Below, piece by piece: positions 46,598 to 55,345 of a stretch of 64,000 bases of DNA. Both the position numbers and the translations under genes were made by a program. Where the stretch lies: positions 2,246,501 through 2,310,500 of the forward strand of contig NZ_FLRH01000003.1 in NCBI RefSeq assembly GCF_900089585.1, read 5' to 3'. The stretch comes from Micromonospora sediminicola. GTDB taxonomy: Bacteria > Actinomycetota > Actinomycetes > Mycobacteriales > Micromonosporaceae. The notes beneath the pieces were generated by a model. The model was given only the letters and a program-made list of their open reading frames with translations, was not told where the DNA came from and ran no database searches. Numbering within the stretch: position 1 is the stretch's first letter; every line of letters starts with the position of its first letter.

Positions 46598-47791
46598 ATG
46601 GAGGCGGTCGTCCCGCGTCCGCGCGTCGTGGCCCGACGGGTGCGGACGGTCCTGATCTGGTCCGCGGTGGCGTTGCTGCCGGTGGCGCTGCTGCTCGCGG
46701 CCACCTCCGGCGCGGGCGGACCGGTGCTGGTCGTGCCCACCCCCGACCACAGCGTGCCGGTGCTCCCGTTGCGCTACCTCGCGCCGGTCCTGGTGGTGCT
46801 GCTCCCCGCCGGCCTGCTGCGTCGCCGGCCGCTGCTCGCCCTCGGCCTCATGCTCGCCGGCGCGTCGCTGGTCACCGCCACCACCAACGCGTGGGAGCAG
46901 GGCTACCTGAACGGCCTCTGGTACCTCCAGTTCCTCGTCGTGGACGTGATGCTCGGCGTGGTCGCGGCCCGCGCACCGCGTCGGGTGTCGGTGCCCGCGG
47001 CGGTCATGGTGCTCCTGGTGCAGGTGGCCGCCGCCTTCGTGAACCCGGCCGCCGACGCGGTGGACCGGGCCACGCTCTCCGTCCCGGCGGTCCTGGCCGC
47101 CTGGGTGGCCGGCAACTCGGTGCTGGCCCGTCGCGCGTACGCCGAGCAGATGCGGGCCCACGCGGCCACCGAGGCGGTCGCGGCCGAACGACTCCGCATC
47201 GCGCGGGAGCTGCACGACGTGGTGGCACACAGCATCGGCGTGATCGCCATCCAGGCGGGCGTGGGCGCCCGGGTCATCGACACCCAACCCGCGCAGGCGC
47301 GGGCCGCGCTCACCACCATCGAGACGACCAGCCGGGAGACGCTGGCCGGGCTCCGCCGTACCCTCGGCGCGCTGCGCCGCCCCGACGACCCTGCGGCGTC
47401 GCTGGACCCCACCCCCGGACTGTCCGACCTGGACCGGCTGGTCGCGGCCGCGGCCGACGCCGGGGTACGGGTGACGCTCGCCGTCGACGGCGAGCCGGGG
47501 CCGTTGCCCGCCGAGGTGGAACTGGCCGCGTACCGGATCGTGCAGGAGGCGCTGACCAACGTGGTACGCCACGCGCGGGTCGACCGGTGCCGGGTGACCG
47601 TGCGGCACGCGCCGGACGGGGTACGCGTCGAGGTGGTCGACGACGGGCGGGGCGGCCCGGTCGGCGGCGACGGGCACGGGATCGTCGGCATGCGGGAGCG
47701 GGCCGCGCTGCTCGGTGGCCGGTGTGCCGCCGGGCCACGACCGGAGGGCGGCTTCCGGGTCGCCGCGGTGCTGCCGGTGGGTCCGGCATGA
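46598..47791 (+). CDS. NarL-type sensor histidine kinase
   Basis: This 397-residue kinase has an N-terminal membrane domain of four to five helices (about 10-165), a HisKA_3 dimerisation/phosphoacceptor helix with H206 in ARELHDVVAHSIGVIAIQAG, and a HATPase_c domain with EALTNVVRHARV (N box), VEVVDDGRGG and GHGIVGMRERAALLGG. It signals to the response regulator overlapping its stop. ATG 46598 (MEAVVPRP) is preferred to ATG 46562. Stimulus unknown; envelope stress is common for kinases next to ABC exporters. Confidence 0.92.
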   Translation: MEAVVPRPRVVARRVRTVLIWSAVALLPVALLLAATSGAGGPVLVVPTPDHSVPVLPLRYLAPVLVVLLPAGLLRRRPLLALGLMLAGASLVTATTNAWEQGYLNGLWYLQFLVVDVMLGVVAARAPRRVSVPAAVMVLLVQVAAAFVNPAADAVDRATLSVPAVLAAWVAGNSVLARRAYAEQMRAHAATEAVAAERLRIARELHDVVAHSIGVIAIQAGVGARVIDTQPAQARAALTTIETTSRETLAGLRRTLGALRRPDDPAASLDPTPGLSDLDRLVAAAADAGVRVTLAVDGEPGPLPAEVELAAYRIVQEALTNVVRHARVDRCRVTVRHAPDGVRVEVVDDGRGGPVGGDGHGIVGMRERAALLGGRCAAGPRPEGGFRVAAVLPVGPA

Positions 47792-48444
47792 CGATCCGGG
47801 TGCTCCTCGTCGACGACCAGCCGCTGGTGCGGGCCGGCCTGCGGGTGCTCATGGCCGACGCGCCGGACCTGGTGGTGGTCGGCGAGGCGGGCACCGGCGC
47901 GGAGGCGGTCCGGTCGGCGCGGGAGCTGGCGCCCGACGTGGTGCTGATGGACCTGCGGATGCCCGGCACCGACGGGATCGCGGCCACCCGGGACATCGTC
48001 GCCTCCGGTGGAGCCACCCGGGTCCTCGTGCTCACCACCTTCGACGACGACGAGCACGTGCACGCGGCGCTGCGCGCCGGCGCGAGCGGCTTCCTGGTCA
48101 AGGACATGGCCCTGGAGGAGATCCTGGGCGCGGTGCGGGTGGTGGCGGCCGGCGACGCGTTGATCGCGCCGGGGGTGACCCGGCGGCTCATCGCCGAGTT
48201 CGCCCGCCAACCCGCCCCGGCGCCCCGCCGCCGTGCCCTGCCCGGCGTCACCGACCGGGAGCGGGAGGTGCTCGGCCTGGTCGCGCGCGGGCTGTCCAAC
48301 GCGGAGATCGCGGCGGAGCTGGTGATCAGCCCGGGCACCGCCAAGGCGCACGTGGCCCGGCTCTTCACCAAGCTGGCCGCCCGGGACCGGGTGCATCTGG
48401 TGATCGCCGCCTACGAGGCCGGCCTGGTCGTCCCACCCCGCTGA
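47788..48444 (+). CDS. NarL/FixJ-family response regulator
   Basis: This 218-residue protein has a receiver domain (VLLVDDQPLVRAGL, phosphoacceptor D55 in VVLMDLRMPG, LVLTTFDDDEHV, GASGFLVKDM) and a C-terminal LuxR-type HTH (LTDREREVLGLVARGLSNAEIAAELVISPGTAKAHVARLFTKL, about 150-200). ATG 47788 overlaps the kinase stop by 4 bp. It probably controls the divergent ABC exporter and itself. Confidence 0.95.
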   Translation: MTIRVLLVDDQPLVRAGLRVLMADAPDLVVVGEAGTGAEAVRSARELAPDVVLMDLRMPGTDGIAATRDIVASGGATRVLVLTTFDDDEHVHAALRAGASGFLVKDMALEEILGAVRVVAAGDALIAPGVTRRLIAEFARQPAPAPRRRALPGVTDREREVLGLVARGLSNAEIAAELVISPGTAKAHVARLFTKLAARDRVHLVIAAYEAGLVVPPR

Positions 48445-48608
48445 CCGGATCCCGCCGGGTGGCGCGAGCGCCCACGCGGTTGCCGTCGCTCCGGGCGGCC
48501 GAGCGGACGCGGGACGTCGGTGGTGCCCGCCGGCCGGGCGCCGACCGCGCCGGGTGGGTGAGCTGCTCGCCTCGGCGCGTCCGGTGACCTGCACCGGCCG
48601 ACCGGCAG

Positions 48609-48672
48609 TCCGGCGGTCCGGCGGTCCGGCCGTCCGGCGGTCCGGCGGTCCGGCCGTCCGGCGGTCCGGCCG
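48609..48672. repeat. Octamer array TCCGGCGG / TCCGGCCG, 8 copies
   Basis: Eight 8-bp units alternate between two variants differing in the last two bases. Same period as the 36321-36456 array but a different unit. Confidence 0.9.
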
Positions 48673-48820
48673 TCGGTGGGGCGGCCGGGCGGCGCCGTCG
48701 GGGTGGACCGGGTGCTGGCCGGCTACCTGGACAGTCGTCGGTTCGGGACAGGCCCTGACGTAGTCGGCGACGTGTTCGCCGGTGAGCGTCGACCGGGCGG
48801 CCACCAGATGCTGTCACGGT

Positions 48821-48912
48821 GCCTTTCGAGCTGATGTCGTCAACGACTCACGCGTTCCCGGAGTGGGCGGGCACCGGTGCCCCGAGTCGTTTCTGATATC
48901 AGCTCGAAAGGC
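48821..48912. repeat. 92-bp nested palindrome (TTTCGAGCTGAT family)
   Basis: Outer arms GCCTTTCGAGCTGAT / ATCAGCTCGAAAGGC (48821-48835, 48898-48912), middle arms AACGACTC / GAGTCGTT (48842-48849, 48884-48891) and a central GGGCACC/GGTGCCC (48869-48882). All three are perfect and nested around one centre. Confidence 0.92.
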
Positions 48913-48955
48913 GTTGCGGAGGTGACGGGCCGGCTACCGGTGGCCGGTGCCCGGC

Positions 48956-49166
48956 TACTGGTGCCCGGTGCCCGGTGCCCGCTGCCCGGTGCCCGCTGCC
49001 CGGTGCCCGGTGCCCGGTGCCCCGTGGCCGGGGGCCGGCGCCCCGTGGCCGGGGGCCGACACGGCAGGGCCGGCGCCTGGTTGCGGCGTCTGGTGGCCGG
49101 CGTCTGGTGGCCGGCGTCCGGTGGCCGGGGGTCGGCGTGGCCGGGGGTCGGCGTGGCCGGGGCCGG
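48956..49166. repeat. Degenerate GC-rich minisatellite
   Basis: Begins with about nine copies of a 7-bp unit GGTGCCC/GCTGCCC, then two copies of a 24-bp unit containing CCCCGTGGCCGGGGGCC, then repeats of GGTGGCCGGCGTC and GGGGGTCGGCGTGGCC. Confidence 0.85.
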
Positions 49167-49223
49167 CCAGCTACCGGAAGCCGGGGAGCGGTGCCGGGCC
49201 GCTGGCCCGCCGTGCCGGGGCAC

Positions 49224-49985
49224 TCACCCCGTGAAGAGCGCGGCCTCGACCGTCGGCCGGTGCCGGCGCAGCCAGTCGTGCCAGCCGCGTACCGTCTCGA
49301 CCACGCCGGCGGCGCGCAGCCGGCGCATGGCGGGCTCGCCCCGGTCGGCGCCGGCGGCGATGCCGCGCCAGGTGCCCTCGACCTGGTCGAGCAGGACACC
49401 GACCAGTTCGTCGCGGGGGAGCAGCCGGCCGGCCGGCCCCTCGTAGGCGTCGCAGAGCAGTCGGCAGCGGCGGCCCAGCTCGGCCGGGTCGGCGTCGCCG
49501 CCCAGGGTGGCCCAGTGCCAGCCGGCGAACGCCACGTCCTCGATCCGCCGCCCCGGCGCGGCCAGGTCCCAGTCCAGCAGCGCCACCGGCACCGGACCGT
49601 CCGGGCCGTCCCGGTACACCGTGTTCTTCGGCGACAGGTCCCGGTGGCAGACCGTCTCCGCGCCGGCGGCCAGGTCGGTGCCGGCGCAGGCGTCGTGCAG
49701 CGACCGGACCAGCCCGGCGAGCCGGGTCAGCGCGGCGTCGGTGAAGAATGCCGGGTCCTCCCGGTCGCGCCACGGCACCCGGCCCTCGACGTGGGACAGC
49801 ACCTGCCGGCCCCGCTCGTCCACCCCGAGGTACGCGGGCGCGACCCCGGGCGCGGTGGCCGCCAGGTGGCGCAGCAGCGCGGCGACGAACGCGGCGTCGG
49901 CCGGTGGGGTCCGGCGGACCGTGTCACCGACGCGGACCACCTCGGCGACGAAGCCGCCGGGCAGGATCTCGCCGGAGCCGGTCAC
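49224..49985 (-). CDS. Aminoglycoside phosphotransferase-family protein (APH/choline kinase fold)
   Basis: This 253-residue protein has the kinase-like fold with VCHRDLSPKNTVY (the catalytic Asp and Asn, HxDxxxxN) and ALLDWDLAAPGRRIEDVAF (the metal-binding DxD-type segment). The N-terminal nucleotide loop is short (GEILPGGFVAEVVRVGDTVRR), so the ATP site is minimal. It is likely to phosphorylate a small hydroxylated molecule and may not confer antibiotic resistance. GTG 49985 lies one base after the DedA-like gene's stop, so it belongs to the gatD operon. Confidence 0.85.
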   Translation of the reverse strand: MTGSGEILPGGFVAEVVRVGDTVRRTPPADAAFVAALLRHLAATAPGVAPAYLGVDERGRQVLSHVEGRVPWRDREDPAFFTDAALTRLAGLVRSLHDACAGTDLAAGAETVCHRDLSPKNTVYRDGPDGPVPVALLDWDLAAPGRRIEDVAFAGWHWATLGGDADPAELGRRCRLLCDAYEGPAGRLLPRDELVGVLLDQVEGTWRGIAAGADRGEPAMRRLRAAGVVETVRGWHDWLRRHRPTVEAALFTG

Positions 49986-49986
49986 G

Positions 49987-50703
49987 TCAGCTCGGGCCGA
50001 TCCGGCGCTGCCGTTCGGCCCGCCACCACCGATGGATGATCAGCACGCTGGCGATCAGGCCGAGACTGGCCGGCGCGGCCGCGTACCAGTTGATCGAACC
50101 GGGACTGCTCACCGCCGCGCCGATCGCGGCGTAGCCGATGGCGGTGGGGGCGGAGGCGATCACGCTGCCGGCGAGGAACGGCAGGATCCGGGCCGCCGTC
50201 GTGCCGTAGCCGTAGCTGACCAGCCCGAAGCCGGCGATCGGCAGCAGTCGGACGGTGATCACCCCGAACACGCTCTGCCGGGCGAACCAACCGTCGAGGC
50301 GGGCCAGCCGGCCGCGGACCCGCTCGGCGACGAAGTCGCGGCCCAGCAGCCGGCCGACGGTGAAACCGAGCGCCGCCGCGAGCAGCGCCGCGCCGAGCGC
50401 GTACGCGGGGCCCTGCACCGGACCGAAGATCGCGCCCGCGGCCAGCGTCACGAACGTGCGGGGCACCAGCGCCACCAGCAGCAGCGCACCGCCGACCACG
50501 GCCGCCACCGGACCGTAGCCGCCGAGCGCGTCGGCGAGCCGGGGCAGCTCGGCCGGGTCCGGCCGGGGCACCAGCAGCAGCGTCACGCCGAACCCGGCGA
50601 GCAGCATCAGGAGCAGCCCGAACCGGCGCGCCGACGGTTGCCGCAGCAACCCGACGAGCCGGCGGGCCACCGGTCGCCGCCCCGGCCGGGCGGCGCCGGT
50701 CAT
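49987..50703 (-). CDS. TVP38/TMEM64 (DedA-like) membrane protein
   Basis: This 238-residue protein has five to six membrane segments. The family block is ALVPRTFVTLAAGAIFGPVQGPAYALGAALLAAALGFTVGRLLGRDFVAERV with VITVRLLPIAGFGLVSYGYG. DedA superfamily members move undecaprenyl phosphate or related lipids across the membrane; the TVP38 branch is less well defined. ATG 50703 overlaps gatD by 4 bp (ATGA), which links it with cell wall precursor amidation and makes a role in lipid carrier recycling plausible, though inferred. Confidence 0.88.
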   Translation of the reverse strand: MTGAARPGRRPVARRLVGLLRQPSARRFGLLLMLLAGFGVTLLLVPRPDPAELPRLADALGGYGPVAAVVGGALLLVALVPRTFVTLAAGAIFGPVQGPAYALGAALLAAALGFTVGRLLGRDFVAERVRGRLARLDGWFARQSVFGVITVRLLPIAGFGLVSYGYGTTAARILPFLAGSVIASAPTAIGYAAIGAAVSSPGSINWYAAAPASLGLIASVLIIHRWWRAERQRRIGPS

Positions 50704-51422
50704 GCCCGGGCGGCGGCGGCCACCGCGGTGCGGCGCTCGGACCGGAGCCGGTCGGCCCAGGTGTCGTCGAGCGGGGGGAGCTGGTGGATGCCGGTGGCCC
50801 AGCGCAGCAGCAGGTCGGCCAGGTCGGGGTTGCGGGCCAGCGCCGGACCGTGCGAGTAGGTGCCGAGCAGCTTGCCCCGCCACGCGCCCTCGGTGGTGCC
50901 GTCGTTGCCGACGCCGGCCGTGACCCGGGCCAGCGGTGACACGCCCGGGCCGAGGTGGGTGCGCCCGCCGTGGTTCTCGAACCCGGACAGGTGCGGGATG
51001 CCCAGCCGCGGGTCGACCTCGCCGGCCAGCTCGCCGACCGCCCGCGTCGGCCCCCGGTCGGAGGAGAGGTCGAGCAGCTCCAGGCCGGCGCACCTGGTGC
51101 CCTTGGCGAAGAAGGAGGTGCCGAGGAGCTGGTAGCCGGCGCAGACCCCGAACACCACCGAGCCCTGGGCCACCGCGCGGTGCAGGCCGCCGTCGGCGAT
51201 CAGACGCTGGGCGCCCAGCGCCTGCGGGCCGTCCTCGCCGCCGCCGATCAGGTAGATGTCGGCGGTGGCGGGCAGCCGCTGGTCGGAGCGGACCTCCAGC
51301 ACCTCGACCGGCATGCCGCGCAGCTGGGCCCGGCGGGCCAGGATCAGCGCGTTGCCACGGTCGCCGTAGGTGGACAGCAGGTCGGGATAGATCCAGACGA
51401 TGCGCAGGCTCTCAGTTGACAC
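50700..51422 (-). CDS. gatD: Lipid II amidotransferase glutaminase subunit
   Basis: This 240-residue class I glutamine amidotransferase has the nucleophile C94 in VVFGVCAGYQLLGTSFF and the catalytic His in LLGTYSHGPALARNP. GatD supplies ammonia to MurT, which amidates the alpha-carboxyl of D-Glu at position 2 of the lipid II stem peptide. GTG 51422 starts inside the murT stop region (11-bp overlap), showing coupling. The N-terminus (RIVWIYPDLLSTYGDRGNALILARRA) is typical for GatD. Confidence 0.94.
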   Translation of the reverse strand: MSTESLRIVWIYPDLLSTYGDRGNALILARRAQLRGMPVEVLEVRSDQRLPATADIYLIGGGEDGPQALGAQRLIADGGLHRAVAQGSVVFGVCAGYQLLGTSFFAKGTRCAGLELLDLSSDRGPTRAVGELAGEVDPRLGIPHLSGFENHGGRTHLGPGVSPLARVTAGVGNDGTTEGAWRGKLLGTYSHGPALARNPDLADLLLRWATGIHQLPPLDDTWADRLRSERRTAVAAAARA

Positions 51423-52674
51423 GGTCCAGCTCCGCTCGGATGTCCTGGAAGGCGGTGTAGTTGGCGATGACCTCCAGCCGGCCCGGCGGCACCGCGCGGA
51501 CCGCCTCGTCGAACGTGCGCACGTGCCGGAACGGCACGCCGTTGACGTCGAGTCGCACCGCCAGGTCGTACGCCCGGTCGCCGGTGATCAGCACCTGGCG
51601 GCCGGCCAGGGGTGAGAAGTCGACGTCGAAGAGCCACGACGTGTCCAGCCCGTCGGGGTCGCGCGCGTTGATGGAGAGCAGTGTCGGCGCGACGTCGGCC
51701 ATGTCGAACGCCTCCAGCCAGCTCGCCGGGTTCTTGGCCAGCAGCAGTCGGATGTTGCGCCCGTCCCGGTCGACCTGGGCGTAGCGGCCGGCCACCGAGG
51801 TGACCGAGCCGAGCCGGGAGACCGCGTCCACCGGGCGTACGCCGAACTCGGCGGCGACCGCCAGGGCGGTGGCCGCGTTGCCGAGGTTGACCTTGCCGGG
51901 GAGCTGGAGCTGGATCTTGTGCCAGGCGCCGGTGGGGTCGAGCACGCCGTCGTCCTCGACGGTCCACTGCGGCTCGGGGCGGCGCAGCGGGCAGCCGGTG
52001 CACCACCACTGCTCGCCGGAGCGCTGGATGGTGGAGCCGCACTCGGGGCAGACCCACGAGTCGTCGTGCCACCGCTGGCCGGCGCTGAACCAGGTGACGT
52101 GCGGCGGCACGTGCCCCTGCGCCGGGTCGGCCGGCGGGCAGGCGGCCCAGACCACCATCGGGTCGTCGGCGTTGGCGACCACCCGGACGTCGGGGTGCCG
52201 GACCAGGGCGGCGCGCCAGAGCTGCGCCATCATGGCGACCTCCTTGGCCCGGTCGAGCTGGTCGCGGGAGAGGTTGAGCAGCGCCACCACGTGCGGCTCG
52301 GTGGCCTCCAGCACCTGGGCGAGGTAGTGCTCGTCCACCTCCAGCACCGCGTAGGGCGTGCTGCCGGCCTTGGCCAGCGCCGAGGTGTGGCCGGTGGGCA
52401 TGTTGGCGCCGAAGGAGTTGGTGGCGACCCGGCCCAGCACGCCGACCGCGGCGGTGGTGAGCCGGGTGGTGGTGGTCTTGCCGTTGGTGCCGGACACGAG
52501 CGCGATCGCGCGCCCGGTCGAGAGGTGGGCGAGCAGGTCGGGGTCGATCTTGAGGCCGATCCAGCCGCCGATCACCGAGCCGTCGCCCCGGCCCGCGGCC
52601 CGCGACAGCGCCGCGGCGGTGCGCGACACGGAGCTGGCCACCTTTGCCCGCAAGGGCATCTTCGCGTCCGTCAC
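51412..52674 (-). CDS. murT: Lipid II amidotransferase Mur ligase-like subunit
   Basis: This 420-residue protein has a Mur-ligase core with P-loop ALVSGTNGKTTTTRL, VLEVDEHYLAQVL and NLSRDQLDRAKE, a zinc ribbon of four Cys (CPECGS ... CTGCPL), and a C-terminal DUF1727 domain (LLLAKNPASWLEAFD, LFDVDFSPLAGRQVLITGDRAYDLAVRL). It activates and amidates D-Glu in lipid II with GatD. Start GTG 52674 (VTDAKMPLRAKVASS); ATG 52659 is the alternative. It is the first gene of the murT-gatD-DedA-APH operon, divergent from mraZ. Confidence 0.95.
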   Translation of the reverse strand: MTDAKMPLRAKVASSVSRTAAALSRAAGRGDGSVIGGWIGLKIDPDLLAHLSTGRAIALVSGTNGKTTTTRLTTAAVGVLGRVATNSFGANMPTGHTSALAKAGSTPYAVLEVDEHYLAQVLEATEPHVVALLNLSRDQLDRAKEVAMMAQLWRAALVRHPDVRVVANADDPMVVWAACPPADPAQGHVPPHVTWFSAGQRWHDDSWVCPECGSTIQRSGEQWWCTGCPLRRPEPQWTVEDDGVLDPTGAWHKIQLQLPGKVNLGNAATALAVAAEFGVRPVDAVSRLGSVTSVAGRYAQVDRDGRNIRLLLAKNPASWLEAFDMADVAPTLLSINARDPDGLDTSWLFDVDFSPLAGRQVLITGDRAYDLAVRLDVNGVPFRHVRTFDEAVRAVPPGRLEVIANYTAFQDIRAELDRVN

Positions 52675-53015
52675 CCGAGCGAGGTTACCGGACCACGGCC
52701 CCCGCCAGATCGCCGCCGACGGTGAACCGTTCGGCCGGGGACCGCGCGGCGGACGGTCGGGCCGCGCTCGCCCGGACGGCGGCGGTCGATGTCGGGTAGC
52801 GGACCGCGCCGAGGGGGCCGCCACCCCCTCCACTCCGCCCCACCCGCATTGACGTGCGGTTTTGCGCGCGGACACGCCACGCCGGACGGGCGATTCTGGT
52901 TGCAGGTGGAGGGAAGTGGAGTAGAGTGGGGCGCGATGGTGAGGCCGGGAGGGCCACACCGGCCCGGGGGGTCAGCGGCGCCGCGAACGCCGCTCAGGGC
53001 GAGGGGGTTGGGCCG
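52675..53015. other. Control region between murT and mraZ
   Basis: The 341-bp region holds the divergent promoters of the MurT/GatD and division clusters. On the plus strand a promoter overlaps an MraZ-type operator (52900-52930). No gene is seen. Confidence 0.8.
52900..52930 (+). promoter_or_regulatory. MraZ-binding repeats overlapping the mraZ promoter
   Basis: GTGGA (52906-52910), GTGGA (52916-52920) and GTGGG (52926-52930) recur with an exact 10-bp period, matching the known MraZ operator of three GTGG(G/A) direct repeats. A promoter, TTGCAG (52900-52905) and TAGAGT (52922-52927, 16-bp spacer), is interwoven, so MraZ binding would block it. Confidence 0.85.
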
Positions 53016-53447
53016 ATGTTCCTCGGCACCCACACTCCGCGCCTGGACGACAAAGGCCGGTTGATCCTGCCGGCGAAGTTCCGGGACGAGCTGGCGGGGG
53101 GTGTCGTGATCACCAAAGGGCAGGAGCGTTGCCTCTACGTCTTCCCGATGCCCGAGTTCCAGCGGATCGCGGACCAGTTGCGCGCGCAGCCGATGACCAG
53201 CAAGGCGGCCCGGGCCTACAGCCGGGTCTTCTTCGCCAGCGCGCACGACGAGGTGCCCGACAAGCAGGGGCGGGTCACCATTCCCGGTCACCTTCGGTCG
53301 TACGCGGCCCTCGACCGGGACCTGGTCGTGATCGGGGCGAGCACCCGGGTGGAGATCTGGGACAGGGCGGCCTGGGAGGCCTACCTCGCGGAGAGCGAAG
53401 ACGACTTCGCCGACATCGAGGAGGGGGTGCTGCCCGGCGGTCTGTAG
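53016..53447 (+). CDS. mraZ: Transcriptional regulator MraZ
   Basis: This 143-residue protein, the normal length, has two MraZ/AbrB-type half domains: [22 protein letters not shown] and [20 protein letters not shown], each with the DxKGR(L/V)xxP core. MraZ assembles as a ring and represses the division and cell wall operon through repeats such as those at 52906-52930. ATG 53016 follows GAGGGGG. It is the first gene of the dcw cluster. Confidence 0.97.
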   Translation: MFLGTHTPRLDDKGRLILPAKFRDELAGGVVITKGQERCLYVFPMPEFQRIADQLRAQPMTSKAARAYSRVFFASAHDEVPDKQGRVTIPGHLRSYAALDRDLVVIGASTRVEIWDRAAWEAYLAESEDDFADIEEGVLPGGL

Positions 53448-53651
53448 GGCGTGACGGCGCCCGACGTACTGCGAGATCTCCAGCCGCTTTCGAGTTCCTG
53501 GCACCCCTTCCCCGGTGCCAGGCGCACGATCCGACACGGAGGGCCGCGGCCTCCGGCGGGCGGGAGCGGATGGGGATCTGGCGGTATGGCGAGGCGTCGT
53601 GGCGACGACGGACACGTGACGGAAACGGTTGACGAACGGGTGGGGGTCGAG

Positions 53652-54761
53652 ATGGGGGAGCTACGCGGCACGCACGTGCCGGTGCTGCTCGAGCGGTGTC
53701 TCGAGCTGTTGGCCCCCGCGCTGGGCCGCCCCGGCCGGACCGTGCACGTCGACGCCACGCTCGGCCTGGCCGGGCACGCCGAGGCGGTGCTCACGGCGCA
53801 CCCGGAGACGGTGCTGATCGGCCTGGACCGGGACACCGAGGCACTCGCCCACGCGCGGGTCCGCCTGGCCCGGTTCGCCGACCGGATCCACCTGGAGCAC
53901 GCCGTCTACGACGAGCTGCCCGAGGTGCTCGACCGGCTCGGCTACCCGGCGATCGACGGGGTGCTGTTCGACCTCGGCGTCTCGTCGTTGCAACTGGACG
54001 CGCCCGACCGCGGGTTCGCGTACGCGCAGGACGCGCCGCTGGACATGCGGATGGACCAGACCCGGGGGGTGACCGCCGAGGAGGTGGTCAACACCTACTC
54101 CCACCCGGATCTGGCCCGGCTGCTGCGGGTGTACGGCGAGGAGAAGTTCGCCGGGAAGATCGCCTCGGCGATCATCCGGGAACGGGAGCGCACCCGGATC
54201 ACCTCCTCGGCCCGGCTGGCCGAGCTGGTCCGGGACGCCATTCCGGCACCGGCCCGACGAACCGGCGGACACCCGGCAAAGAGAACGTTTCAGGCTTTAC
54301 GGATCGAGGTAAACAGAGAACTGGCAGCGCTGGAGACGGCGCTGCCGGCCGCTCTGGACAAGCTCACCGTGGGCGGCCGCATGGTGGTCCTGTCCTACCA
54401 CTCGCTGGAGGACCGGCTCACCAAGCAGGCGCTCGCCGACCGGGTCCGCAGCAAGGGCCCGGTCGACCTCCCGGTCGAACTGCCCGGGTCGGGCCCGACG
54501 TTCCGGCTGCTGAGCCGGGGCGCCGAGCTTCCCGGGGAGGACGAGGTGGCCGCGAACCCGCGGGCCGCCTCGGTGCGGCTGCGGGCCGCGGAACGGCTCG
54601 ATCCGGAGGCGACCCGGCAGGGGCGTACCGACCGCGAACGGTACCGCCGCCGGGCGAAGGCGATGCACCAACCGGGGGCGGGGTCACCGGGGTCCGGAAC
54701 GGACCCGCGGTCGACCCCGGGGGACGGGAACGGGACGGACGAAGAGGGGGAGGGGACATGA
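53652..54761 (+). CDS. rsmH: 16S rRNA (cytosine1402-N4)-methyltransferase
   Basis: This 369-residue RsmH (MraW) enzyme methylates C1402 of 16S rRNA. Blocks: [36 protein letters not shown] (SAM site), [35 protein letters not shown] and [19 protein letters not shown] 53652 is chosen to match the conserved N-terminus; in-frame GTG 53616 and ATG 53586 would extend it. The C-terminal tail is acidic and low in complexity. The stop overlaps the ftsL-like gene by 4 bp. Confidence 0.94.
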   Translation: MGELRGTHVPVLLERCLELLAPALGRPGRTVHVDATLGLAGHAEAVLTAHPETVLIGLDRDTEALAHARVRLARFADRIHLEHAVYDELPEVLDRLGYPAIDGVLFDLGVSSLQLDAPDRGFAYAQDAPLDMRMDQTRGVTAEEVVNTYSHPDLARLLRVYGEEKFAGKIASAIIRERERTRITSSARLAELVRDAIPAPARRTGGHPAKRTFQALRIEVNRELAALETALPAALDKLTVGGRMVVLSYHSLEDRLTKQALADRVRSKGPVDLPVELPGSGPTFRLLSRGAELPGEDEVAANPRAASVRLRAAERLDPEATRQGRTDRERYRRRAKAMHQPGAGSPGSGTDPRSTPGDGNGTDEEGEGT

Positions 54762-55342
54762 ACGTCGAGAAGCGCGACGGCCGGGGCGCCGTCGGGCAGC
54801 GCGCACCGCGGTCGGGGGGCCGGACCACGGCGCAGCGCACCACGCGGGACACGACGGCGGTGACCGACCGCCGGGAGGGGACTCGCGCCCGGGGGGCGCG
54901 CGAGTTCCCGACCCAGGGCAGCGCCGCGCTGCGGCCGGCCGAACGCACCCGGACCACCGGCGCGACGACCCCGCGGCTGCGGGTCGCCCCGCCGCCGCCG
55001 ATCCGGGTGCCGCGGGCGCCGTTCGTCGGGCTGATCCTGGTGCTCGTGGTCGGCGGTGTGCTCGGCATCCTGGCGATCAACACCAAGATCAACGAGAACG
55101 CCTTCCGGCTGGAGAAGCTCCAGCAGCAGCAGGCGAAGCTCGACGTGGACGAGCAGCAGCTGAACAAGGAGATCGCCGAGCAGAAGGATCCCGGCAACCT
55201 GACCGCCAACGCCCGCAAGCTGGGCCTGGTCGAGTCGGAGGACCCGGCCTACATCCGGCTGCCGGACGGGAAGACGATCGGCGTCCCGCACCCCGCCGAG
55301 GGTGCCCCGTCGGTCACCAGCCAGCAGGGCAACGGAGGCTGA
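54758..55342 (+). CDS. ftsL: FtsL-like septum formation protein
   Basis: This 194-residue protein has a long basic, disordered cytoplasmic N-terminus (about 1-88), one membrane helix ([21 protein letters not shown], about 88-108) and a coiled coil (about 110-150: [31 protein letters not shown]) followed by [10 protein letters not shown]. Size, topology and position between rsmH and ftsI are those of FtsL. FtsL recruits FtsI/FtsW with FtsB/FtsQ. ATG 54758 overlaps the rsmH stop (ATGA). Confidence 0.85.
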   Translation: MNVEKRDGRGAVGQRAPRSGGRTTAQRTTRDTTAVTDRREGTRARGAREFPTQGSAALRPAERTRTTGATTPRLRVAPPPPIRVPRAPFVGLILVLVVGGVLGILAINTKINENAFRLEKLQQQQAKLDVDEQQLNKEIAEQKDPGNLTANARKLGLVESEDPAYIRLPDGKTIGVPHPAEGAPSVTSQQGNGG

Positions 55343-55345
55343 GCA

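Larger units (their letters stand above)
48445..49223. other. Gene-free, repeat-rich intergenic region
   Basis: These 779 bp separate the response regulator from the phosphotransferase gene. They contain an octamer array (48609-48672), a 92-bp nested palindrome (48821-48912) and GC-rich degenerate minisatellites (48956-49166). A short frame on the minus strand (about 48700-48810) resembles nothing I recognise. Confidence 0.8.

Noticed and set aside
48700..48817. Possible gene remnant reading AARSTLTGEHVADYVRACPE on the minus strand
   Set aside because: It looks protein-like for about 30 residues, but continues into repeats, has no ribosome site and matches nothing I recognise.
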